The notes: generated from the letters alone by a model not told the origin. Counted from the first letter of the stretch, positions 1 to 5,577 are shown. The stretch is DNA of 5,577 bases from Candidatus Izemoplasma sp. (GCA_007117565.1 SKGG01000064.1:1-5577); one strand, 5' to 3'. Made by a program: numbers and translations.

Positions 1-944
1 ACTTCAATAAAACGTCGAGTGGCTTCTTGACCAGCACGATCGCTATCAAGGCACAATATCACTTCTTGTGTGATTGGTTGGAGGGCTTTAAGATGTTGTG
101 GTGTTAATGCGGTGCCCATGATCGCGACACCTTCTTCGACGCCGGCTTGATAGGCCGCAATGACGTCCATAAACCCTTCAAAAACGACCACTCTTTTTGT
201 TGCTTTAATGGCTTTTTGTGCGCGGTGAAAGTTATAGAGCACTTGATGTTTTTCAAAGGTGACGGTGGTGGGACTATTGATGTACTTTGCCTGTTGGTTC
301 GACTGGACCGTCCGGCCACTAAAGCCTAAGACCTGTCCATGAACGTCGTGCAAAGGAAATATGATCCGTTGACGATAAAAATCATAGGGAGGGTCGCCAG
401 GGTGCACAAGTGCGACATCGGTTAAATCGCTCAAGAGGTGTCCTTGAGCAATGAATGTTTGATAAAGTGCGTCGCGCTGTTTAGGCGCATAGCCAAGATC
501 AAAATATTGAATCACGTGATCGCTTAAGCCACGATCCGTCAAATAACGTTTGGCTTCATGCCCTTCCTCGGTATGATTAAGCATGACTTTAAAAAACGTC
601 ATCGCTTCATGGTTTAGCTGAAAATAGGGTGCCCGTTTGTCTTCTTCACCTTGGGAAGGCACATTCAAGCCTAAACGTTGCGCGAGAAACTTGAGTGCAT
701 CTTGATGAGAGAGACCTTTGGTTTCTTTGACAAAGGTCAAGGCGTTTCCAGATGCCTTACAAGAGAAACAATGATAGACCTGTTTTTCTTCACTCACTGA
801 AAAAGACGGCGTTTTCTCCTCGTGAAATGGGCATAAACCAAGATAGTTTTTACCCCGTTTTTCAAGAGCGGTGACGTCGTTAATAAGCTCAATAATATTG
901 GTCTTCTTTAAGACTTCATCTAAAAACGTCGTAACAGGGGCCAT
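1..944 (-). CDS. dnaG: DNA primase DnaG, N-terminal part (3' end outside window)
   Basis: DnaG makes the short RNA primers that start Okazaki fragments and the leading strand, working with the replicative helicase at the fork. Reading back from the ATG at 944-942 gives 314 uninterrupted residues that run off the window edge; bases 1-2 are part of the next codon. The N-terminal CHC2 zinc-binding domain is clear, with ligands C38, H41, C59 and C62 (CPFHEEKTPSF, then HCFSC). The primase core follows, including the family-typical GFSGR and KYINSP stretches. The TOPRIM domain then shows the acidic motif FEGFMDV (E256, D260) and the metal-binding DSDRAG (D300, D302). All catalytic landmarks expected in this part are present. 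The rest of TOPRIM and the C-terminal helicase-binding domain lie beyond base 1. The gene sits 8 bases after glyQS, as in the Bacillota order where dnaG precedes sigA. Identity is very secure. Confidence 0.97.
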   Translation of the reverse strand, partial: MAPVTTFLDEVLKKTNIIELINDVTALEKRGKNYLGLCPFHEEKTPSFSVSEEKQVYHCFSCKASGNALTFVKETKGLSHQDALKFLAQRLGLNVPSQGEEDKRAPYFQLNHEAMTFFKVMLNHTEEGHEAKRYLTDRGLSDHVIQYFDLGYAPKQRDALYQTFIAQGHLLSDLTDVALVHPGDPPYDFYRQRIIFPLHDVHGQVLGFSGRTVQSNQQAKYINSPTTVTFEKHQVLYNFHRAQKAIKATKRVVVFEGFMDVIAAYQAGVEEGVAIMGTALTPQHLKALQPITQEVILCLDSDRAGQEATRRFIE

Positions 945-948
945 AGTT

Positions 949-954
949 CTCCTT
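949..954 (-). promoter_or_regulatory. Shine-Dalgarno of dnaG, overlapping the glyQS stop
   Basis: AAGGAG on the minus strand lies 4 bases before the dnaG ATG. Its first two A's are the last two bases of the glyQS TAA stop codon (955-953), so terminating ribosomes stop on the dnaG initiation site. This fixes the dnaG start at 944 and suggests translational coupling. Confidence 0.85.
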
Positions 955-2326
955 AAAAGCGTGTCTTTTGATCAAAGTAGGCGTTAAGCTCAGAGATTGG
1001 CAAGGTGATTTGTTCCATCGTATCACGTTCACGGATTGTGACGGTCTGTTGTTCAAGAGATTGATCATCCACCGTGATGACAAAAGGGGTGCCAACCGCA
1101 TCCTGTCGACGATAACGACGACCAATATTGCCCGCTTCATCATACGTGATGCGAAAGCGTTTGGCTAACTGGTCAGTCAGCTCAAGCGCGGCTTCACGGT
1201 GTTTTTTCTTCACAAGAGGAAAGACCGCAATTTGATAGGGCGCTAGGTAAGGATGGAGCTTTAAAACCACCCGTGTGTCATTTTCTCCGAGGGTCTCTTC
1301 GTGATAACCCTCGTTTAGCACCGCTAAAAATAAACGATCTAAGCCAAGCGATGGCTCAATAACATAGGGCAGATACTTTTCATTGGTTTGTGGGTCTTGG
1401 TAGGTCATGTCTTCTTGAGAATGTTCTTGGTGTTGTTTTAAATCATAATCTGTTCTAGACGCAATGCCCCAAAGCTCATCAAAGCCCCATGCAAAATGGT
1501 ATTCAATGTCTGTCGTTGCATTCGAATAGTGAGACAACTTCTCTTGGGGATGATCGGCGAGAATAAGGTTGTCTGGATGAATGCCAACATCGACTAAGAA
1601 TTGTTTAGATGCTGTTTTAAAATGCTCAAACCACGTCATCTCTGAGCCGGGCTCACAGAAAAATTCAAGTTCGAGTTGTTCAAACTCACGGGTCCGAAAG
1701 ATAAAGTTTCCTGGCGTGATTTCATTGCGGAAACTTTTACCAATTTGCGCCACACCAAACGGAACTTTTTGACGTGTGGTGCGCTGGATGTTTTTAAAGT
1801 TCACAAAAATACCTTGGGCCGTTTCAGGTCTTAAATAGATTGCTTGTGCTTTTTCATCGACGACGCCAAGTTGTGTTTTAAACATCAAATCAAACTGGCG
1901 AATCGGGGTGTAATCAAACTTACCACATTTCGGACAAACAATACGGTGGGTTTGGATGTATTCCGTCATGGCTTCTTCACTCATGCCATCCGCATTTACG
2001 GAAGCGTCGTAGTGTTCGATTAAATGATCCGCGCGATGTCTTGATTTACAAGCTTTACAGTCGATCAATGGATCACTAAACCCCCCAATGTGTCCGCTGG
2101 CTTCCCAGGTTTTTGGGTTCATTAAAATCGCACTATCTAAGCCCACAACGTTTCGTTGTTCTTGAACAAAACGCTGCCACCAAGCGGCTTTTAAAGCATT
2201 TTTAAGTTCAACACCTAAGGGACCATAATCCCATGTGTTTGCTAAGCCTCCATAGATTTCACTGCCTTGATAAACAAAGCCATACGTTTTAGCAAAATTC
2301 GTGAGTTGTTCCATCGTGATTGTCAT
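953..2326 (-). CDS. glyQS: Glycine-tRNA ligase, single-chain (alpha2) type
   Basis: Cytoplasmic class II aminoacyl-tRNA synthetase that charges tRNA-Gly with glycine using ATP. The 457-residue protein is the dimeric single-chain form also found in Staphylococcus, mollicutes, archaea and eukaryotes, not the bacterial alpha2-beta2 form. The N-terminus carries the typical YGGLANTWDYGPLG stretch (residues 25-38). Four cysteines, C90/C93 and C131/C134, look like a zinc knuckle in the inserted region. RPETAQGIF lies at 166-174. Class II motif 2 is SFRNE (198-202) followed by RTREFEQLE (211-219), and motif 3 is GLDR (328-331). The anticodon-binding domain covers about residues 355-457. The ATG at 2326 is preferred over the internal Met5 because a strong AGGAGG lies 5 bases upstream. 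The gap to recO is 9 bases, which leaves no room for the T-box leader that often precedes glycyl-tRNA synthetase genes in Bacillota. The gene is also called glyS in many genomes. Identity is very secure. Confidence 0.97.
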   Translation of the reverse strand: MTITMEQLTNFAKTYGFVYQGSEIYGGLANTWDYGPLGVELKNALKAAWWQRFVQEQRNVVGLDSAILMNPKTWEASGHIGGFSDPLIDCKACKSRHRADHLIEHYDASVNADGMSEEAMTEYIQTHRIVCPKCGKFDYTPIRQFDLMFKTQLGVVDEKAQAIYLRPETAQGIFVNFKNIQRTTRQKVPFGVAQIGKSFRNEITPGNFIFRTREFEQLELEFFCEPGSEMTWFEHFKTASKQFLVDVGIHPDNLILADHPQEKLSHYSNATTDIEYHFAWGFDELWGIASRTDYDLKQHQEHSQEDMTYQDPQTNEKYLPYVIEPSLGLDRLFLAVLNEGYHEETLGENDTRVVLKLHPYLAPYQIAVFPLVKKKHREAALELTDQLAKRFRITYDEAGNIGRRYRRQDAVGTPFVITVDDQSLEQQTVTIRERDTMEQITLPISELNAYFDQKTRF

Positions 2327-2331
2327 AGTGT

Positions 2332-2337
2332 CCTCCT
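2332..2337 (-). promoter_or_regulatory. Strong Shine-Dalgarno of glyQS, fused to the recO stop
   Basis: A full-consensus AGGAGG lies 5 bases before the glyQS ATG and decides the start at 2326. The recO TAG stop (2338-2336) supplies its first A and G, giving TAGGAGG. It is the strongest ribosome binding site in the window, which suits a gene needed in quantity. Confidence 0.88.
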
Positions 2338-3016
2338 ATAGAAAGCTCAACAGTAGCGCCTTGGAATGGGCTTTAAAGTCGAGATGTTTTTGATATAACT
2401 GGCTGGTAACGTCTAAATATAGTCTTAAAGTATGGGGCTCAAGGTTTAAAGGGGTAAATTGCGAGACATCCGCGTAGTAAAGTTTACGAAAGTCTTCATA
2501 CGTTTGTTTTTCTAAGGTTTTGATGCTTGGACGCTCCACAATTTCATATAGACTGAGATCAAACACACGGGCCGTGTCTTCACGACTGAAACCAAGTGCA
2601 AAGCCTAAGAACGCGAGCATTTTAAGTTCAAATAAAAGCGCGATTTGAGTCGGTTCAGCGTTGGCTTCTAAGGCTTTAAATGTTCGTTCTAAAAAGGTCA
2701 AAAGCTTCCCGAAATCATCGTCTTTAGTGACGTTTTGATAGATGATTTCCCCACACAAATGATGCACGGTAAGTTTGATTAAATCCTCTTTTGCTTGAGG
2801 GTAGTGCTCAAGGACATGTGCTTCTTTGATGGTGGGCAGTTTGCCTTGCGATAAGGTCACGTCGATGAGCAGCCCAGGATGTGCTAAGTGACGAAGCGGA
2901 CTGTTCATTTTCTTCACACCACGAGCAAGCATGCTGATAAGGCCTTGATCGCTCAAACCATATAAAATGCGACTGTGATCTTGATAATCAATGGCTTTGA
3001 TGATGTAAATTTTCAT
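2336..3016 (-). CDS. recO: DNA repair protein RecO
   Basis: RecO works with RecR (and RecF) to load RecA onto SSB-coated single-stranded DNA in recombinational repair. The protein has 226 residues from the ATG at 3016, close to the usual 230-260. An N-terminal OB-fold segment (about residues 1-75) contains the family-like pattern DYQDHSRIL and, further on, LARGVKK. A helical C-terminal domain follows, with FELKMLAFLGF at about 129-139 matching the conserved RecO helix. The usual Cys-x2-Cys pairs after that helix are absent: the whole protein has one cysteine, in HHLCGE. An in-frame TTG at 3028 would add MSKA and overlap era by 8 bases; it gives an N-terminus closer in length to B. subtilis RecO. 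Neither start has a good Shine-Dalgarno, so initiation is probably coupled to the end of era, 4 bases away. The assignment rests on these weak motifs plus position between era and glyQS, which is the canonical place for recO. Confidence 0.9.
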   Translation of the reverse strand: MKIYIIKAIDYQDHSRILYGLSDQGLISMLARGVKKMNSPLRHLAHPGLLIDVTLSQGKLPTIKEAHVLEHYPQAKEDLIKLTVHHLCGEIIYQNVTKDDDFGKLLTFLERTFKALEANAEPTQIALLFELKMLAFLGFALGFSREDTARVFDLSLYEIVERPSIKTLEKQTYEDFRKLYYADVSQFTPLNLEPHTLRLYLDVTSQLYQKHLDFKAHSKALLLSFL

Positions 3017-3020
3017 GGCT

Positions 3021-3914
3021 TTACTCAAGATATCCGAATTGCTTTAAATGGTGTTCTTTATTGCGCCAATCTTTAATGACTTTCACATGCAAATCAAGAA
3101 AGATTTTTTCACCCATCAATGCCAGAATATCTTCACGGGCTTGTGTACCTATCCGCTTTATCATGACGCCACCTTTACCAATAAGGATGCCTTTTTGGCT
3201 GTCACGTTCAACAATAATGGACGCATGAATGTTTAACACATTGGTGTACTTTTCATCAGGTTCAATATAATCCACCGTAACCATCACACTATGAGGAATC
3301 TCTTCTTGCGTCAACCGAAGAATTTTTTCGCGAATACGCTCAGAAATCATATGTTGTCTAGGAGAATCGGTTTTCATAGACGTCGGATAATAGGGTGGTC
3401 CTTCAGGTAAATACGCTTTTAAATCGTTGAGTAAGGTTTCAACAAAGGTGCCTTTTAAAGCACTGATTCCAACCACTAAATCAAAATCCACGACGTCTTT
3501 AAAGCGCTTAATGTAGCCTTCTAGACGCGGAATATCTTTCACTAAATCGGTTTTATTAATGACTAAGATCTTGGGTGTTTTAACGTGTTTAAGCGTGTCT
3601 AAAATCATAACATCGTTGTCATCGAAACGATCCGTCGCACTCACCATATACAACACCACATCCACGCTGTTCATAGTCGCCAGCGCATTTTTTGTCATGG
3701 TTGAACCTAAACGATGTTTACTTTGATGAATGCCTGGGGTGTCAATAAACACCATTTGTCCACCGTCATAATGATAAATACCGCGAATGGTATCGCGGGT
3801 CGTTTGTGGTTTCGCAGACGTAATCGATATTTTTTCCTTCATCACAGCGTTTAGCCATGTTGACTTCCCTACGTTGGGTTTCCCAACAATGGTGATGAAA
3901 CCAGAGTGAAACAC
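3021..3914 (-). CDS. era: Ribosome-associated GTPase Era
   Basis: Era is an essential GTPase that binds the 3' end of 16S rRNA and assists 30S subunit maturation. The 297 residues match the family length of about 300. GTPase motifs are all in order: G1 GKPNVGKS (11-18), the G2 region with KPQTTRDTIRG (35-45), G3 DTPG (58-61), G4 NKTD (119-122) and G5 SAL (150-152). The C-terminal KH RNA-binding domain has its GKGG loop at 245-248. The start codon is GTG at 3914-3912. It is supported by GAGGA 9 bases upstream and by the usual short lead before the P-loop (MFHSGF, compare the common MxxSGF of Era). GTG shares its first G with the last base of the cdd TAG stop (TAGTG), so expression is probably coupled to cdd. 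The neighbouring ybeY is also a 16S-maturation gene. Identity is very secure. Confidence 0.98.
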   Translation of the reverse strand: MFHSGFITIVGKPNVGKSTWLNAVMKEKISITSAKPQTTRDTIRGIYHYDGGQMVFIDTPGIHQSKHRLGSTMTKNALATMNSVDVVLYMVSATDRFDDNDVMILDTLKHVKTPKILVINKTDLVKDIPRLEGYIKRFKDVVDFDLVVGISALKGTFVETLLNDLKAYLPEGPPYYPTSMKTDSPRQHMISERIREKILRLTQEEIPHSVMVTVDYIEPDEKYTNVLNIHASIIVERDSQKGILIGKGGVMIKRIGTQAREDILALMGEKIFLDLHVKVIKDWRNKEHHLKQFGYLE

Positions 3915-4306
3915 TATAAATCTTCCTCACTGAACGCCAAAGGTAAAAGTTCTTCGTTTTTTACGGTGGTGATGGTGTCCCCATGATGCATATGCACCAG
4001 CGCATCTTTAGGCATCAGTTCACTCAAGACTTGACGACACGCCCCGCATGGTGAGACTAAATGATCTTTGCTGGTGGTGATTAGAATTTCCTTGATGCTA
4101 GCTTTACGGTATCCTTGTGTGTACGCGGTAAAAAGCGCGGTCCGCTCGGCACAGTTCGTCAAGCCATACGATGCATTTTCGATGTTAACGCCTGTAATGA
4201 TGGTCCCATCATCACATAATAAGGCAGCAGCCACGGGAAAATTAGAATACTTGACGTATGCTTTGTCAAGAACCGCTTGAGCCGCTTCTAATAGGGCTTT
4301 TTGCAT
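3914..4306 (-). CDS. cdd: Cytidine deaminase (homotetrameric type)
   Basis: Cytosolic enzyme that deaminates cytidine and deoxycytidine to uridine and deoxyuridine in pyrimidine salvage. From the ATG at 4306 the protein has 130 residues, typical of the small tetrameric form in Bacillus. The substrate-binding NIENASYG motif is at 41-48 (N41, E43). The catalytic motif NCAERTA contains zinc ligand C52 and proton-shuttling E54, and PCGACRQ supplies the other ligands C87 and C90. YSNFPVAAALL (20-30) corresponds to the usual SxFxVGAAL, with Ala in place of the common Gly. An alternative GTG at 4315 would make a GTGA overlap with ybeY and add three residues, but GAGGTGA sits exactly 5 bases before the ATG and favours 4306. 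dgkA, usually found between ybeY and cdd, is absent. Identity is very secure; only the start is open. Confidence 0.97.
   Translation of the reverse strand: MQKALLEAAQAVLDKAYVKYSNFPVAAALLCDDGTIITGVNIENASYGLTNCAERTALFTAYTQGYRKASIKEILITTSKDHLVSPCGACRQVLSELMPKDALVHMHHGDTITTVKNEELLPLAFSEEDL
3924..3928 (-). promoter_or_regulatory. Shine-Dalgarno of era inside the cdd 3' end
   Basis: GAGGA lies within the last codons of cdd (FSEEDL), 9 bases before the era GTG. The spacing is slightly long but usable. It supports the GTG start, since no ATG occurs nearby that would preserve the normal Era N-terminus. Confidence 0.6.
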
Positions 4307-4311
4307 GAGTC

Positions 4312-4318
4312 TCACCTC
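4312..4318 (-). promoter_or_regulatory. Shine-Dalgarno of cdd, containing the ybeY stop
   Basis: GAGGTGA lies 5 bases before the ATG at 4306 and decides that start over the GTG at 4315, which is itself part of this element. The ybeY stop codon TGA is the last three bases of the site, so ybeY termination and cdd initiation happen at the same spot. Confidence 0.85.
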
Positions 4319-4731
4319 GTAAAATTTTGTTCATTAAGCAATGTATTTTGCCATTCAATCATACGGGCTTCATCGTCTTCACTGTCGTGCGTAAACCCGA
4401 GTGTATGTAAAAGACCATGAATGAGTAAAAAGGCAACTTCACGCTCGTAGGAATGGCCATACGCCTCAGCTTGCCTTTTAGCCACATCTAGGGCAATGAT
4501 GACATCCCCTAACTCGTCTTCTTCATCCGAAGGAAATGTTAAGACATCCGTAGGACGATCAGCGTTTTTATACGTCAAATTATAGTCATGTATGGTGGCT
4601 TGATCCACCATCACCACACTCAAGATGCGTGATGAGTCAACGTTTAATCTATGATACGCATGAGCCACAAGTTTTTCTAAACGTGATAACGGAATTTCGT
4701 AAGACGTTTGGTTAATCAGATTTAGCATCAT
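4312..4731 (-). CDS. ybeY: Endoribonuclease YbeY, 16S rRNA maturation
   Basis: YbeY is a metal-dependent single-strand endoribonuclease needed for 16S rRNA 3'-end maturation and ribosome quality control. The 139 residues fit the family (about 140-165). The signature H-x3-H-x5-H is present as HGLLHTLGFTH, with metal-binding H105, H109 and H115; Thr114 replaces the Asp commonly found just before the last His. Upstream, the conserved ADRPTDVLTFP (57-67, with R59) and LGDVIIALDVA (74-84) stretches are intact. The gene begins with tandem ATGATG at 4731-4726. The second ATG has the better spacing (7 bases) from GGAG, so the true protein may start at 4728. The start overlaps the phoH reading frame by 20 bases. 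The gene ends in TGA; if TGA were read as Trp the frame would close only eight codons later, so this stop alone does not prove the code. Identity is very secure. Confidence 0.97.
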   Translation of the reverse strand: MMLNLINQTSYEIPLSRLEKLVAHAYHRLNVDSSRILSVVMVDQATIHDYNLTYKNADRPTDVLTFPSDEEDELGDVIIALDVAKRQAEAYGHSYEREVAFLLIHGLLHTLGFTHDSEDDEARMIEWQNTLLNEQNFTR

Positions 4732-5577
4732 ATCGCTCCAGAATCGTTTGAATTAAGGGGTGGCGAATGACATCAATACGCTCAAAACGAATCACTTGAA
4801 TGTTCTCAAGATCGGCTAAAATGCGCGTGGCATGTATCAGACCGCTTTCCACTCTTGGTGGGAGATCGATTTGCGTTAAATCCCCTGTCACTACCATTTT
4901 TGAATGAAAACCTAAGCGCGTTAAAAACAGCTTCATTTGACCAATCGTCGTGTTTTGGGCCTCATCTAAGATGACATACGCATCGTCAAGGGTGCGACCA
5001 CGCATATAGGCTAAGGGCGCAATCTCAATGATGTTCCGTTCAATCATCTCTTCGACTTGTTTACGGCCAAGTACTTCATAAAGCGCATCGTAAAGAGGTC
5101 TTAAATAGGGGTCGATTTTTTCTTTTAAATCCCCTGGTAAAAAACCTAAGTTTTCACCAGCTTCAACCGCAGGGCGCGTTAAAATGATTTTTTTAATCCG
5201 TCCTTGTTTTAAAAGGCTAACCGCATGAATGACGGCGATGTATGTTTTACCCGTCCCTGCTGGACCGATAGAAAACACCAAAGGATGTTTTTCAATGGCT
5301 TTAAGATAAGCTTTTTGTGCGAGCGTTTTAGCAAAAATGGGTTTCCCTGTTAACGTTCTTGTGATTTCAATACGCTGCGTAAAGTGTTCAATGAGCCGAT
5401 CGCGATCAATCTTTGGTGTCATATTCGCAACATAAAGAATTTCCCGTTCTCCTAACGGCACGTGTTGATTTGCCATAGCAAGCAAAATATCGAGCGTTTG
5501 TTCAATGCGCTCGATGAGGGTTTGATCTTTGCTGTTAACGTAAATGGCCTCACCATCGGTTGATATGGTGGTATTAA
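4712..5577 (-). CDS. phoH: PhoH-like P-loop ATPase (5' end outside window)
   Basis: PhoH-family cytoplasmic ATPase, generally linked to RNA metabolism and commonly adjacent to ybeY; its exact cellular role is poorly defined. The frame stays open from the stop at 4714-4712 to the window edge, giving 287 complete codons before the stop. The start lies beyond 5577. A TTG at 5485 would be an artificial start: the 30 residues before it (IYVNSKDQTLIERIEQTLDI and neighbours) continue the N-terminal domain seen in full-length PhoH. Numbering from the first complete codon, Walker A GPAGTGKT is at 104-111 (bases 5266-5243) and Walker B VILDEAQN at 201-208 (4975-4952). Other PhoH hallmarks are TRPAVEAGENLGFLPG, VVTGDLTQIDLP and DVIRHPL near the C-terminus. 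It is followed with a 20-base overlap by ybeY; the pgpH gene usually found between them is missing. Identity is very secure. Confidence 0.96.
   Translation of the reverse strand, partial: NTTISTDGEAIYVNSKDQTLIERIEQTLDILLAMANQHVPLGEREILYVANMTPKIDRDRLIEHFTQRIEITRTLTGKPIFAKTLAQKAYLKAIEKHPLVFSIGPAGTGKTYIAVIHAVSLLKQGRIKKIILTRPAVEAGENLGFLPGDLKEKIDPYLRPLYDALYEVLGRKQVEEMIERNIIEIAPLAYMRGRTLDDAYVILDEAQNTTIGQMKLFLTRLGFHSKMVVTGDLTQIDLPPRVESGLIHATRILADLENIQVIRFERIDVIRHPLIQTILERYDAKSD
4736..4739 (-). promoter_or_regulatory. Shine-Dalgarno of ybeY inside phoH
   Basis: GGAG within the phoH codons for LERYD lies 4 bases before the first ATG of ybeY and 7 bases before the second. The spacing favours the second ATG (4728-4726), although either or both could be used. 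Confidence 0.55.

Larger units (their letters stand above)
1..5577 (-). other. Single polycistronic housekeeping cluster, both ends open
   Basis: All seven genes read the same way, with junctions of -20, +5, -1, +4, +9 and +8 bases from phoH to dnaG (negative values are overlaps). No stem-loop followed by a T run was seen at any junction, and no space exists for a separate promoter outside coding sequence. The promoter of the cluster must lie beyond 5577, or be hidden inside a gene, and its terminator lies beyond base 1. That it is one transcript is an inference from spacing and strand. Confidence 0.75.

Noticed and set aside
104..329. Two overlapping short open frames, one per strand (104-319 minus, 147-329 plus).
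   Set aside because: Both fall inside the TOPRIM-encoding part of dnaG, whose motifs are intact in its own frame.
916..1143. Minus-strand open frame across the glyQS/dnaG junction.
   Set aside because: It covers the C-terminal coding end of GlyRS and the start of DnaG in another frame, shows no recognisable motif, and both real genes are certain.
968..1168. Plus-strand open frames inside glyQS, era and cdd (968-1168, 1581-1772, 3048-3236, 4068-4280).
   Set aside because: Each lies fully antisense to a confidently identified gene, with no domain and no separate ribosome binding site that stands out.
3723..3745. TTGACA on the minus strand within era as a -35 box.
   Set aside because: It encodes part of the conserved DTPG motif and no -10-like sequence occurs at the right distance.
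4313..4315. GTG as the cdd start, overlapping the ybeY stop as GTGA.
   Set aside because: It has no ribosome binding site of its own and forms part of GAGGTGA, which is ideally placed for the ATG at 4306.
5483..5485. TTG as the start of phoH.
   Set aside because: The frame is open upstream to the window edge and the extra 30 residues look like the normal PhoH N-terminal domain, so the real start is outside the window.
1..5577. An undescribed defence, mobile or biosynthetic system.
   Set aside because: Every base except a few short gaps belongs to a recognisable housekeeping gene; no repeat array, transposase, unusual domain or unassigned reading frame remains.

Overview
This window is a tightly packed piece of bacterial housekeeping chromosome. 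Seven genes all lie on the minus strand, so the transcript runs from high to low coordinates: phoH (5' end off the window), ybeY, cdd, era, recO, glyQS (single-chain glycyl-tRNA synthetase) and dnaG (3' end off the window). No gap between genes is longer than 9 bases. No RNA gene, mobile element, CRISPR array, tandem repeat or convincing terminator was seen, and no stretch of 300 bases lacks a gene.

The gene order is a reduced form of the well-known Bacillota cluster phoH-pgpH-ybeY-dgkA-cdd-era-recO-gly-(ccpN-ppsR)-dnaG-sigA. Here pgpH, dgkA and ccpN/ppsR are missing from their usual places. A single-chain GlyRS replaces the two-subunit GlyQ/GlyS. GC is moderate (about 40-45% by eye). Tryptophan is encoded by TGG throughout, and one gene ends in TGA, so the standard bacterial code is likely. 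Together this suggests a streamlined low-GC Gram-positive, perhaps an Acholeplasma/Izemoplasma-like mollicute that has not reassigned UGA, or another reduced Bacillota lineage. The genus cannot be named from the sequence.

Region by region: 5577-4712 is the PhoH-type P-loop ATPase. 4731-4312 is the YbeY rRNA endonuclease, overlapping phoH by 20 bases. 4306-3914 is cytidine deaminase. 3914-3021 is the Era GTPase, which shares one base with cdd. 3016-2336 is RecO. 2326-953 is GlyRS. 944-1 is the N-terminal 314 residues of DNA primase.

By function, YbeY, Era and probably PhoH concern RNA and ribosome metabolism and 16S rRNA maturation. GlyRS supplies charged tRNA, Cdd salvages pyrimidines, RecO serves recombinational repair and DnaG primes replication. 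In three junctions the stop codon of one gene is built into the Shine-Dalgarno sequence of the next, and in two others the genes overlap. This points to one polycistronic message with translational coupling. I found no previously undescribed system. The points worth a second look are the seamless loss of the usual intervening genes, the absence of a T-box before glyQS, a RecO without zinc-binding cysteines, and the stop/Shine-Dalgarno fusions.
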